From Anthonomus grandis grandis (Eukaryota > Arthropoda > Insecta > Coleoptera > Curculionidae), in NCBI RefSeq assembly GCF_022605725.1, contig NC_065554.1:2747100-2811099 (forward strand): a stretch of DNA of 64,000 bases, given 5' to 3'. Positions 34,260 through 44,738 of this stretch are shown in pieces. The notes below the pieces were generated by a model. That model ran no database searches. It was not told the origin of the DNA and saw only the letters and a list, made by a program, of their open reading frames with translations. The translations under genes were made by a program, and so were the position numbers. Position 1 is the first letter of the stretch, and every line of letters starts with the position of its first letter.

Positions 34260-35590
34260 GTTTAAAAAACTTTTTAAGACCTCTATTATTCATTTATAAA
34301 TATACCGTTTTATTAAATATGTATGTAAAAATCACACAAGAAAAAATAGTAGATAATTTAAATATTTTTGTCATATAAATTACCAACATAAATTCTAAAA
34401 TAAAAATTTATTACCTAATCCTAATAATAAATGCTTATTTTAATAACAAGCTAAACAATATCTCCCTCTTGCCACAAAGCAGACGATCCGCTGCTATGTA
34501 GTTGCATAATGCCCTTATTAAATTAGGGGTCGTCAACAGAATAAAGGGACAAGATTATCTGCCGAAAGTGGATTAGAGTTTTATTCCTGAACCGCGTAAA
34601 CAGATTCAGGAACACGGACCCTCAATTCTCAAGGGGATCGAGAGAAACTGCTGATGGACTTGATGTGACCTGGATTTTACCCCAGGGAAGGACTTTATTC
34701 GAATGCATTGTGAGTAGTAAATATAATAGAGAAAAGCGTTGCCAGATTTAATAAGAAAATCTATTTAACTATTCATAAGCCCGTTTAAAGTTGCGAGCAA
34801 GAATCTATATATGTTTTAGTTTTTTCTAAATTATGTTATTTGCTTGTTTTTGTCAATCTACAGGGTCCTGCAATAATGCGTCGGTCTTCCATAAAGCCTA
34901 AAAAAAGGGGTAACATTTTCTAACCTCTAATATTTTTTTGGGACGTGATAGCGCATGCCTGGAAAATATTTTGAAATATACAGGGTGTTTAAAAAAAGTG
35001 GGGCTATATAAGCGGCATTTGTTTTAATGCCATCCTTTCTTTTTATTTTTGATACCACCTTAGGCTACTTAATATCAAATTAAATCAAGAACCGTTTTTT
35101 AGATTAAATTTTTTCTTTACAAACAAATATAGTTTATTTCCTTTAAAATAGACGGTAAAAATGTTTACCTAACCTAGAAAATACAACTAATAGGTTAAAC
35201 AGTTATTTAAAAAAAGTTAATTTTATTATTTATGTAAACTAAAATTTCTTTTGGAATTAAAATTTTAATTTCGGAAGCAAACAAGCAATATGAAATTTTC
35301 CAAAGCCTAAGCTTGACTGGAAAAACAAACCTCCCGCTTATTAGCCCTAAGTCTCCTACTTTTAAAAATTCAATTAGCAATTAAAATAAAATAAAGTTAA
35401 AAGGTGGTTTAATACTAAAATAACAAAAACAAATAAGGTTAAAGATTACCAATAAGTACAAAGATTTTTAAGTTAAAATAAAAATATAAAACGTTTTAGG
35501 CAATTTCAATAAATAAAAAAAAATTACAATTTGGTCTACTATAGTACTATAATAATTATGTCATTTATAATTAGCCAGTTATTAGCTAAC
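34260..35590. other. Non-coding stretch with transposon termini
   Basis: No coding motif is visible. Two mariner-type termini lie here: CAGGGTCCTGCAATAATGCG near 34860 and CAGGGTGTTTAAAAAAAGTG near 34979, each preceded by TA or ATA. I could not find their partners. The block 34480-34700 is richer in GC than the surroundings but has no recognisable frame. Confidence 0.4.
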
Positions 35591-35599
35591 TAATGTTTC

Positions 35600-36003
35600 G
35601 TTGATTTATCTTATTTTTTGGATCAGATGGAAGTAAATTATAGGATAGGTAGGATTTTTCTTCCTATACAGGTGTAACATCTTTGACCTATTGATTTTTT
35701 AGTACGGGGTGGTTGTATAAGTTTGTTCATGTACGATCTTGTTTCTTTAAATATAGTATTGCAGACCTACAAAATAAGTCTCTAATATTTAAGAGGTCTG
35801 ACTGGTTGTAGCTAAGTTCGGTTGGACATCTAATGTCTAAGCGATATATCAGCTTAATTATTCCTTTTTTAAGCAATTATTAGCGGTTTCAAAGTATTAT
35901 TGTAGTCTCCTCCCCAAGCGAGAATTCCGTATGATAAATTGATTGAACTAATGCAAAATAAATAGATCTAAAATATGGTGTATCGCGGTATCGGAGTTTT
36001 TGT
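35600..36003 (-). pseudogene. LINE reverse transcriptase C-terminal fragment
   Basis: The minus strand reads SIYFALVQSI, then one frame over LSYGILAWGGDYNNTLKPL, then IIKLIYRLDIRCPTELSY. LSYGILAWGG is the hallmark tail of Jockey/CR1-type reverse transcriptases. It adjoins the truncated R4-type copy at about 36005. Confidence 0.65.
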
Positions 36004-36004
36004 T

Positions 36005-37067
36005 TGAGTGTATCTAAGCAGTGATGCACAGTTGTGTTTTCTGCGTTATTTTAAGCATTTATGCTATTTTTAGAAAATGTTTACTCGACTTTTCTTTTGC
36101 ACTTTCTTATTTTAGTTGCATACTGAGTCAGTTGCCCAATATCTCCTCGAATATACTCTATCTTATTTTGCAGTTGTTTCTCCCACATTGGTGTTTAGTA
36201 CTATTTTCTACTTCGTCCTTTTTGGGTTCTTGCCCTAAGCCTTACACCCAAGAATCTGATTAGAGCCAAAGCTGCACAGTAGATTATCATGTATCCATCC
36301 ATGCTTGATATATCTGCAACAAACTCTGGTAAAATGATTGTGTAAACCTACCATAGTCCTAAGATTTTTCGTTGAGCTTAGCGTTGGTAGTGTGGGCATA
36401 TTCTATCATGGATCTTCTAAATTCCATTACCAGATTATTTTTGAGAACTTGGTTATTTGGTCCGGATTCTTGAGTAGTTTGTTCTGTTAGACACATTCCT
36501 TCTACAGGAAGCGCTTCTTCTGGCTCAGTTTGTTCTTCACGATCTTGATGATTTCTAATTAGCAGTTCGATTTAATTTTGAACTGTATTGCGTCGTGTCT
36601 CTCGAATAAGTCTGTTTCGGATAATTACACGGTATTGGTCAGCTACCCTCTGCTCCGTTACAGTAAGGTTTGGGAATTCTCTACAAAACTCCTCATGGAC
36701 TTTTTGTCTCCAATTAATAGTGTTCTGTCCTAAATTCGTCACCCTGAAATAATAAAAATGTCACTCTGAAATTTAGGCAATCCCATCTGGGTGAGAGCTG
36801 ACTGAAGTTCCTGCTCAGCACTTTCAAAAGGTGGAGTCGGTGTTTGTGTTTAACTCCTTTGCGTTTGTTGTGGTTGTTTATTATTGGGCTTTAGTTTGTT
36901 GAACGACAGGTGTCCGCCTCGTTAACTTCACCGTCATCCGCCATACTGGTGATTCCCAAGCAGCGACCTTCTTCCGAGGCGTCTTTCACTCTTTGTCTCC
37001 ATTTTTATGGGTGTGTGCAACCATTTAACCCTGGTGGCCCAGGTTGCCCTTTAGTCGCATTTTACGA
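36005..37067 (-). pseudogene. R4/Dong-type LINE, copy B (N-terminal part only)
   Basis: Starting next to the (ATT)n tract, the minus strand has an untranslated leader and ATG 36943 (MADDGEVNEADT). Further on it reads TEQRVADQYRVIIRNRLIRE and VLKNNLVMEFRRSMIEYAHT, then WEKQLQNKIEYIRGDIGQLT and CLDTLKQKL. The last two match the same region of copy A (KIQKFRKDIGQLTEYLRG, CLDTLKQKLS). The copy stops before the reverse transcriptase and joins a different LINE at about 36005. Stops are frequent. Confidence 0.7.
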
Positions 37068-37090
37068 CATTATTATTATTATTATTATTA

Positions 37091-37133
<43 letters not shown>
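37068..37133. repeat. (ATT)n tract between R4 copies B and A
   Basis: About 21 ATT units with one interruption. R4/Dong elements are known to insert into TAA repeats. Confidence 0.9.
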
Positions 37134-39510
37134 ATCTGACGATGTGCTTGAGATAATTTCTTGTTGGTATAACCTGATCTTGGATGGCGAGTAGAAAGCC
37201 CTCGGTTTCTGGAAACATCTTGCCTGATACCAACCAATAGTTCGACGAAGCAGTGTCGACATGATTTTGGCTGATCTCATTAGGATGCCGCCCATGAAGG
37301 GGCTTCTCCATCCAGATGCGGAGTTTTTCCTGGTCCGTATGATGGTATCTGCACGCTTCCTCGCTCTTAAGTTGTAGAGGAGTGGAATCGTCTATTTGAT
37401 TTATTGCGCGATGCAGCATGGAATTTTCTCCTTGCCTGTAAAAATAGGATCTTAAGTTAGTGATTTGTTTTTCAAGTTGTTTACCCAGATCTATTAATCC
37501 TCTTCCTCCAAGGTGGCGGGGAAGCATTGTTCTTTCGGTGGCACTTCGAGGGTGGTGGTTGCGCGTTTTAGTAAGTAGGGTCCTCACTTTTCTTTGTAGC
37601 CTTTCTATGTATGTCCTACTCCAATTAATTACCCCAAAAGAATAACTAAGAGCTGAACATGCGTAGGAGTTAAGTGCCTTAAACATATTTTGGCTGTTGA
37701 GATTGGTTCTCAAAACTTGTCTTACCCTTTTCACAAACTCGTTAGTCAGTTCGCATTTCATTGTTTGTTGTTCAATCGTTTGTGATTGTTTCATCCCCAA
37801 GTATTTGTAAATTTCGTGTTCGCCCATGGCCTCGATGGTCTGGACATTCTGCATCTGATATTCTCCTGGCTGAATTTTTCCTCGGATTATATTGAGAGTA
37901 CGGCATTTATCTAGTCCAAATTGCATGCCGATGTCATTGGAGAACTCTTCTACTATATGCAGCATTTGGTTTAGTTGGTTCCTAGTTGCAGCCATTATTT
38001 TTAAATCATCCATATACAGTAAGTGATTTAACTTTGCAATCTCGGTGTTATTATCTCGGATGCTAAACCCATAGTTGGTAGAGTTAAGACGGTTCGAAAG
38101 AGGATTCATAGCAAGGCAGAACCATAATGGGCTCAGTGAGTCCCCTTGGAAGATTCCTGTTCGAATTGGAATGTTGTTTGTACTTACTGTGCTTTTACCC
38201 TGTACTTCGAGCTGGATCGTTGTTCTCTAACTTGTCATAGCGCTCTCTAGAAAAGACAAAGTATTACCATCAACTTTATACACTTTTAATATGTTTATAA
38301 GCCATTCGTGTGGTACTGAGTCGAAGGCTTTCTTATAGTCGACGTAGGCAGTAAAAATATTTCTCTTGTTGTGATATGCCTGGTTGTTGATGACAGAGTC
38401 GATAATAAGTTGTTCTTTACAGCCCATAGACCCTTTAGCGCATCCTTTTTGTTGTGCGGATATGATGTTGTTTTTCTCACAGTGTTGATAAATGCGCTGT
38501 GTTAAACATGCAGTGATAATTTTATACAAAGTAGGTAGGCACGTTACCGGTCGGTACTTAGACGGATCTTGTGTGTTGTTCTGGTCTTTAGGCAGTAGAT
38601 AGGTTACTCCTTGCGTTAGGAACGCTGGCATTTCCTGTGGGTTAAGAATAACGTGGTTAATTAATTCTGAGAGTTTAGGATGCACACTCCGTAGTTTCTT
38701 TAGCCAAAAGTTATGAACTCCATCTGGGCCAGGTGATTTCCAATTATGCAGTTTTTGGATAATCTGGTTGATTTCCTCGATAGTGAATGGTCGATGTTCC
38801 ATCTGGTTATATTTATTACTATTTTGTTTCTCTTCAGTAACCCAGCTTGCGTTGATATTGCATGTTGTTTGAGTTGCAAGTTGTTTGGCCCAAAAATCTT
38901 GAATTTGTTCTTTCGTGGGGTATTGCTTATCTGGGTGATCTGATTTTGAATTTAGCTCTCTATAAAATTGTTTTTCGGCCTTTTCAAAAGGAAGATTGTC
39001 ACGTTTTCGGTTGTTACTGGTCTTGTATCTTCGTAGGCGCCCTGAAAATAAGGAAAGTTTCTGTTTTAGAGTATCCAGGCATTGTTGAGCTGTATTATTT
39101 TCTGGTTCATGCCGAGTGTGGATGTTGTTTCTCTGCAAAATTTCATCAACTTTCTGTTTTAGTCTATTTGTTCGTGTACCCCTCAGATATTCTGTTAGTT
39201 GGCCGATATCTTTTCGAAACTTCTGAATTTTTCGTTGAAGTCTGGTCTCCCATGGCGGTATCGGGAGCTCGGTTCTTGCAGAGTCATTGTGGATCCTTAT
39301 CTTAATCTTCATGGTTTTAGCAACGGCAGTTGCTGCGCTATAAACTAAAAGGTGAAGAGATTGCATGTTATTAATATTTAAAAGATAAGGTGGAAGAATT
39401 TTGGTGTTTAAAAGTTCCATAATTTGACCTAGTTTTTTTGAAGAGTTTACTTTTGGAAGTTTGGGTCTTATCAGTGGGTTGGTTCCCTCAAATTCTAGCA
39501 TCGCACGTGC

Positions 39511-39511
<1 letters not shown>
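37134..39511 (-). pseudogene. R4/Dong-type LINE, copy A (one nonsense codon, endonuclease missing)
   Basis: A nearly open minus-strand frame begins at the tract (39511) with MARAMLEFEGTNPLIRPKLP, so the N-terminal DNA-binding part is absent. The reverse transcriptase blocks follow: NWKSPGPDGVHNFW, KYRPVTCLPTLYKIITACL, TAYVDYKKAFDSVPHEW, FQGDSLSPLWFCLAM and LLYMDDLKIMA (catalytic YMDD). The only break is TAG at 38227-38229, where Trp is expected. The C-terminal part reads IQDQVIPTRNYLKHIV and then runs into (ATT)n. The restriction-like endonuclease that R4-clade proteins carry there is gone. Internal tract-to-tract recombination could explain both losses. Confidence 0.85.

Positions 39512-39576
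<65 letters not shown>
39512..39576. repeat. (ATT)n tract between R4 copies A and C
   Basis: About 21 uninterrupted ATT units joining the 5' side of copy A to the 3' side of copy C. Confidence 0.9.
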
Positions 39577-39577
<1 letters not shown>

Positions 39578-42181
39578 CACACACTATCTCAGCCAATTGG
39601 CTGGATAAAATTAACCCACCCCCGGATGCAAGTATCAAAAGGGTTGAGCTCTGTCAATAACTCTTATACCTTTAAAAATTGTCTCACGGTGCGGCAAGTG
39701 TTCCTGTGCAGTTCCAGTTTTAAAAGGCTAGCTTCTAGTGATTTCGATATAAGCCCTGTAGATAATATTACTGGGATGATTTCGACTCTGTTTGCATGCC
39801 ACATTTGTCGGATCTCAAAAGCTAGATTTGCATGTTTACTTACCTTCTCCTCATACTTACTCAATACGTTGTTATTTGGTATCGCGATGTCTATTAAAAG
39901 GACCGAATTGACTCACCACCTTTATACACCACCACTATATCAGGCCTGTTAGTCGTCACCTGTCTGTTGGTTGAGGATAATGGGCCTGTCGTAGTAGAGT
40001 TTAAAGTTGTCGCTCCTAAGTACCTTCTAGGGTTGATTCTTATAGTATAGAGTGTAAGTATTAATACGTCCATACTTGTTGGCCAACTTTTGATGGATGC
40101 TGTTGTGGACCTGGTTATGTCGATTATATTCGGTATTTGCCAATAAGCTGCACCCAGATGTTATATGCTGGATTTTACTTCAAACCTTAGTTCAAGCGAG
40201 GCGAGGTTAAGAGGCGTATAGTTCTTGTCCACCTTTGCAACGGTATTATAGAGGCTTGAGGTTCGAGCTTTGGTGTAGAAAAACTCTCGTAAATTACTTA
40301 CTTGTCGGGCATGTAGATTGCTAACATCGACTTGACCTCGTCCTCCCTCTCTTCTCGCCAACGTCATTCGGAGGATTGATGATTTTGGATGGTGACAGCT
40401 ATGTTTGGTCATAAGGATGCGTGTGAGCTTTTGAATTTCTTCCAAATCCGCTTTAGTCCATTTGAGAATGCCAAATGAATAACTCAATACAGGCATTGCA
40501 AAGGTGTTAATTCCCTGAATCAGAATACCTGCATTTAATTCGGGTTTAAGTAAGAACGTTACCCGTTGTGTATACTCGTCCTTAATCCTGGTTTCAGCTT
40601 GTTTATCTTCGAGCAGTCTGGCTTGTTGGAATCCCAAATATTTGTAAGTCTCGTCATTCTCCATAGCCTGAATTATGTCACCGTTTGGGAGCTTAACTTC
40701 TCGATCCACAATGAAACCCTTCTCGATGCTTAAGGATTCGCACTTATTAGGACCAAATTTCATATGGATGTTACTGGAGAATTTTTGCGTAATGTCCAGC
40801 AGCTATCGCATTTGTTATTGCTTTGCTGCGTAAAGCTTTATATCATCCATGTAGAAGAGATGCGAGACAACACAATTGGTATTTCTGTTGGTTGTGATTT
40901 TAAAACCATATTTGGTATCATTTAACAAGGTAGATAGTGGGTTCATTGCGAGGCAAAACCACAATGGACTTAGGGAGTCGCCCTGGTACAATTCTCCTAC
41001 GAATAGATATTTCGTTCGTTGTTAAATACTTACCATTTAAGTTGAGGTGTAGGTTTGCCCGCCAGGTTTTCATTATGGTGAAAAGAAATGTAATTATGGT
41101 GGGGTTAATTTTGTAGATCTCTAAAACTTTATTAAGCCAAGAAGGCGGCACGCTGTCGAAGGCCTTCATCTAATCTACGAAGGCAGTGCATACATTTCTT
41201 TGGTTGTTCTGAGCCTGCTTGAGGATTACAGAATCTACAATAAGTTGTTCTTTACACCCGTGGTGCTCTCGCTTACATCCCTTCTGCTCTTCGGCTAAAA
41301 TGTTGTTAAGTTCGACATGCCTGCTTTCCATTTGTTGGTAAATTTAATTACCTCCGAAATTCCTTCGGCTGTTAGTTCCTCAAAGAGCATCGGTGGATTA
41401 TTTACCTTGTCCATTTCTGACATAATCCATGGAGCATTCTCATGTTTTTTTGGGTTTGACCACAATGATGACCAATAGTTCATAAGGTTCTTCTTGGCAT
41501 GGCTTCACTGTTGTTGTTAGTCAGAGATCCTAATTTCTGTAGAACACTTTTTGATTGTTGTTAAATAGGGCGTTTTGTTGTTTTCTTTTGATGCATTTTA
41601 CGTATCTGGATAACCGCTTAGCTTTAGCCTTTAGTTTTTACTTAAGCAGATCCAATATACTAACACATATGCTGGTGGATGTTCTTCATATGAGTACCGA
41701 CTTTTTTAAAGATTCTAGTTTCGCCTTAGACTCGGCTTCTAAGGCGCCTAGATGGTTTTGTGTTCTTATGGAACTAGGTGAGTCGACCTAGTTCTCCCCG
41801 AATATTATCAATCGCACCCTCGTGTCGTCGCTGCCACCAAGGTTTTGAACTTTTGTTATTATTATTACCACTGCACTCATTCCTAGACGGGTAAACTGGT
41901 TGATTATGGATGCGAAGCACTATCACTGCTCCGCAGTACATAAGTGAATGAAGTCGTTCTAGATTGTAACAGTCCCTTGTGTTATCCCGTAAGAGAGCAT
42001 TTACAGCCGTAATAATATCATTAGTATTCTTAGTTGTTTTGAGTTTTAGTAGTTTCGGCCTGCGGGTAGGACCGGTGCTGTCAAATTCGGCCAGTGCTGA
42101 GAGAGCTTCGACGTCACACGATCGGGCATATCGGTTTGGGTGTTCTTCCTCGTTCTGGAGTTCAAGGAGCACTATATATAA
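39577..42181 (-). pseudogene. R4/Dong-type LINE, copy C (with restriction-like endonuclease)
   Basis: The frame enters from the tract at 42181 with LAEFDSTGPTRRPKLLKLK. Reverse transcriptase blocks are present but broken (KAFDSVPPSWLNKVLEIYK near 41150; a GPNKCESLSIEKG block at 40750). Unlike copy A, the C-terminal endonuclease is visible in shifting frames: YNRHNQVHNSIHQKLANKYG near 40130, NRPDIVVVYKG near 39940 and LIDIAIPNNN near 39890. These hold the RHN, RPD and downstream Asp positions of R4/R2-type nucleases. The tail EIIPVILSTGLISKSLEASL follows. Many stops and shifts. It diverges strongly from copy A, so it is a different family. Confidence 0.75.
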
Positions 42182-42192
42182 TATTATTATTA

Positions 42193-42274
<82 letters not shown>
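42182..42274. repeat. (ATT)n tract between R4 copies C and D
   Basis: About 30 ATT units with one GTT interruption, the longest tract in the window. Confidence 0.9.
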
Positions 42275-42275
<1 letters not shown>

Positions 42276-44032
42276 AAAGAATGTCATATATTAATTTTTT
42301 TTTATTATTAATGTTATAGATTTCATGTATCATATATAGATTCATATTTGGTATTATACTTGTTGTTGACACAATGATTGGAAATGTCCGCAATTCTCTT
42401 ATTTCCCATTGTCTTCATATCTGGTTTTCTAGATCCCTGTACTTGGTTGCTGATCAAAGGATTAGTCTTTCTGCGAGCTCTTGATGCAGTATCTTCGTAA
42501 CTAAATCATGTCGTTCCTTATATTCCCTTGGTACAAAAGTTTCACTGTTGATATCCACCGGTAATATGATAAATGGATCCCGTTGTCTCACGTCCATACC
42601 TAAAACTTTAAATCATTTCTTGTTGGCATTACTTGATCTTGGATAGACACGAGAAACTCTTCAGTTTAGTTCGACGCGGATATGTCGACATACTCTTGGT
42701 AAACCTCGTAAACATGCCTTCCATGCAGTGGTTTTCCCATCCAAACTGGCATTTTTTCTTGCTCGATGCTATGGTGTATGGGTATCTGAAGCTCCTGAAG
42801 TTTAGTGTTGTCCATAATGTCTAATAATTTAGCCTTTCTTAAGAAAAAGGATCGCAAGTTACTAATTTGCTAAGTCAGCTGCTTCCCTATGTCGGCCATT
42901 TCTCTTCCTCCCATATGTCGGGGTAGCATAATTCGTTCTACGGCACTGCGCAGATAATACTTATTGGCTTTTATTAGAAGTGTTCGAGCCTTTCTTTGTA
43001 AGTTCTCGATGTCCGTTTTAGTCCGTCCTATAATCTCAAAAGAGGAAAATAGTGAACTGACTCCATATGTTTTAATCGCTTTAAATAAGTTTATTTTATT
43101 AAGTCTTGTTTTAAGGAGTCGTCACATTCTGGTAGTGAACTTAGTAGCCAGCTCATTTTTTATGATCTATTCTTTGCGACTGCTTCATTCCTAGATATTT
43201 GTAGAATTCCTCTTCGTCCATAGCATTAATTATTTGACTTAGTAGTAGTTTACCCTTAATATAGTTCACAATTCGACACTTATTCAGTCTATAAATACGT
43301 TTTGTAATGCAAGATGTAATTAGTTTATAGAGTATGGGTAAGCATATTTTTGGCCGATATTAAGCCGAATCTTAAGTGTTTTGGCGGTATTTGGATAAGA
43401 GGTAAGTAGTACCTTCTGTTAAAAAATTGGGCATATTCTGAGGATTCGTAAGTACGTCGTTTAGAAGGTCGATCAGTTGTTGATGTGTTGACCACAATTT
43501 TTTAGTCCAGTAATTTTGGACGTGATCTGGGCCTGGAGCTTTTCAGTTATGTAATTTTTTATGACTTTAGTAACTTCGTCAACTGAAAACGGTAAAAATG
43601 CCATTTGATTGTGTTTGACACTTTGCTCGTTCTTCATTGAGTGCCCCAGAGCTCCTCGATGTTTTCTTTAGGGGGGAAAATTGTTAATGGCAGTGTTTGT
43701 TGAAGCAGTGTCAATAAGCTTTCGATAAAATTGCTTCTCTGAGCGTTCAAAAGTAAATTATCTTGTTTTCGTTTATTACTTACTGGACTTATACCTTTTT
43801 AAGCGACCTGAAAAATTAGATAACTACTTTTTACGTCTAGACGTTGTACCGAGGTATAATTTTCTGGGTCCTGCTGTGTATGTTGTTGGATCTGACGCAT
43901 TATCTTCTCTACTCTTTCTCGTAATGTTCTGGTTCTGATACCTCCGATGTATTCCTTTCGCCGGCCAATGTATTTCCTAATATCTTCAATCATTTCTAGC
44001 AGTCTCCTTTCCCATTGCAGCGTCGGTGTCGA
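42275..44032 (-). pseudogene. R4/Dong-type LINE, copy D (internally deleted)
   Basis: The 5' part reads MIEDIRKYIGRRKEYIGGIR at 43993. Reverse transcriptase pieces lie at 43300-43560. The region coding for the catalytic core is deleted between about 43290 and 43260. The pre-endonuclease block GKPLHGRHVYEVYQEYVDIS is at about 42740-42680, matching copy A (EKPLHGRHPNEISQNHVDTA). Endonuclease sequence YKERHDLVTKILHQELAERL follows near 42500. It is heavily degenerate. Confidence 0.7.
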
Positions 44033-44062
44033 TTATTAGTAATAATAATATTATTATTAATA
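44033..44062. repeat. Short TAA/ATT tract at the 5' side of R4 copy D
   Basis: About 30 bp of ATTAGTAATAATAATATTATTATT, the fourth and most decayed tract of the array. Confidence 0.7.
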
Positions 44063-44738
44063 CATTCTATCCCTCTTAAAAATCCAGACCTCTTTAGAAC
44101 TAATTATTTGCTGAAGCACTTGAAAAAACAATCTTTACTTGCATTTTAACTTAATATGTATATTAGCTTAATATTATGAAAGAGTTAAAAACTCCATTAT
44201 TGTGAAGAATTATATTATGGCTAATTAGACTGCTCTGCCGTGCTAAGAAAGAAGAGCATAAGTCGATTTTTTTCAAATTTCTGTTTTTTGCATTTTTGGA
44301 ATCTTTTGGGATTGACTGATCATATAAAAAAAAAATTGCCAAAAAAAAATTTTTTAAACGATTTTTTTTAATTAAAAAAAGCACAAGTGCATACTCCATT
44401 AAATATTTTTATTCAAAAACATAAAAAGAAAAGCATAAAGACCAACTTTGTTCCTAATACATAAAAAGAATGGCATAAGTAACCATGAACATGGGCACTT
44501 ATGCTGTTCTTTTTATGGAATTAGCTCAAACCATTTGAACGTGTGTGCTTCTTGTGCCAGCTATAGCCGCATATGCTTTTCTTTATATGTATTTACAGGC
44601 CCACATAATTTGTTGAATAAGCGTTAGTCGCAAATTAATAATTGGTAAGAGACGACGGACGTTCGTGTAGGTGGCTTTAATTTGTTTTGCTCTGGTTTCT
44701 CATTTTGTTGGTGTTTTTTTTTTGTTTATGCAATTGTG

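Noticed and set aside
36021..36263. Plus-strand 80-codon open frame
   Set aside because: Antisense to R4 copy B coding sequence (KIEYIRGDIGQLT), so a shadow.
38746..39305. Plus-strand open frames of 65 and 147 codons
   Set aside because: They lie antisense to the R4 reverse transcriptase frame, which has clear motifs, and show none of their own.
37069..42294. Open frames with poly-Ile, poly-Asn or poly-Leu stretches
   Set aside because: They are (ATT)n microsatellites read in different frames and have no protein meaning.
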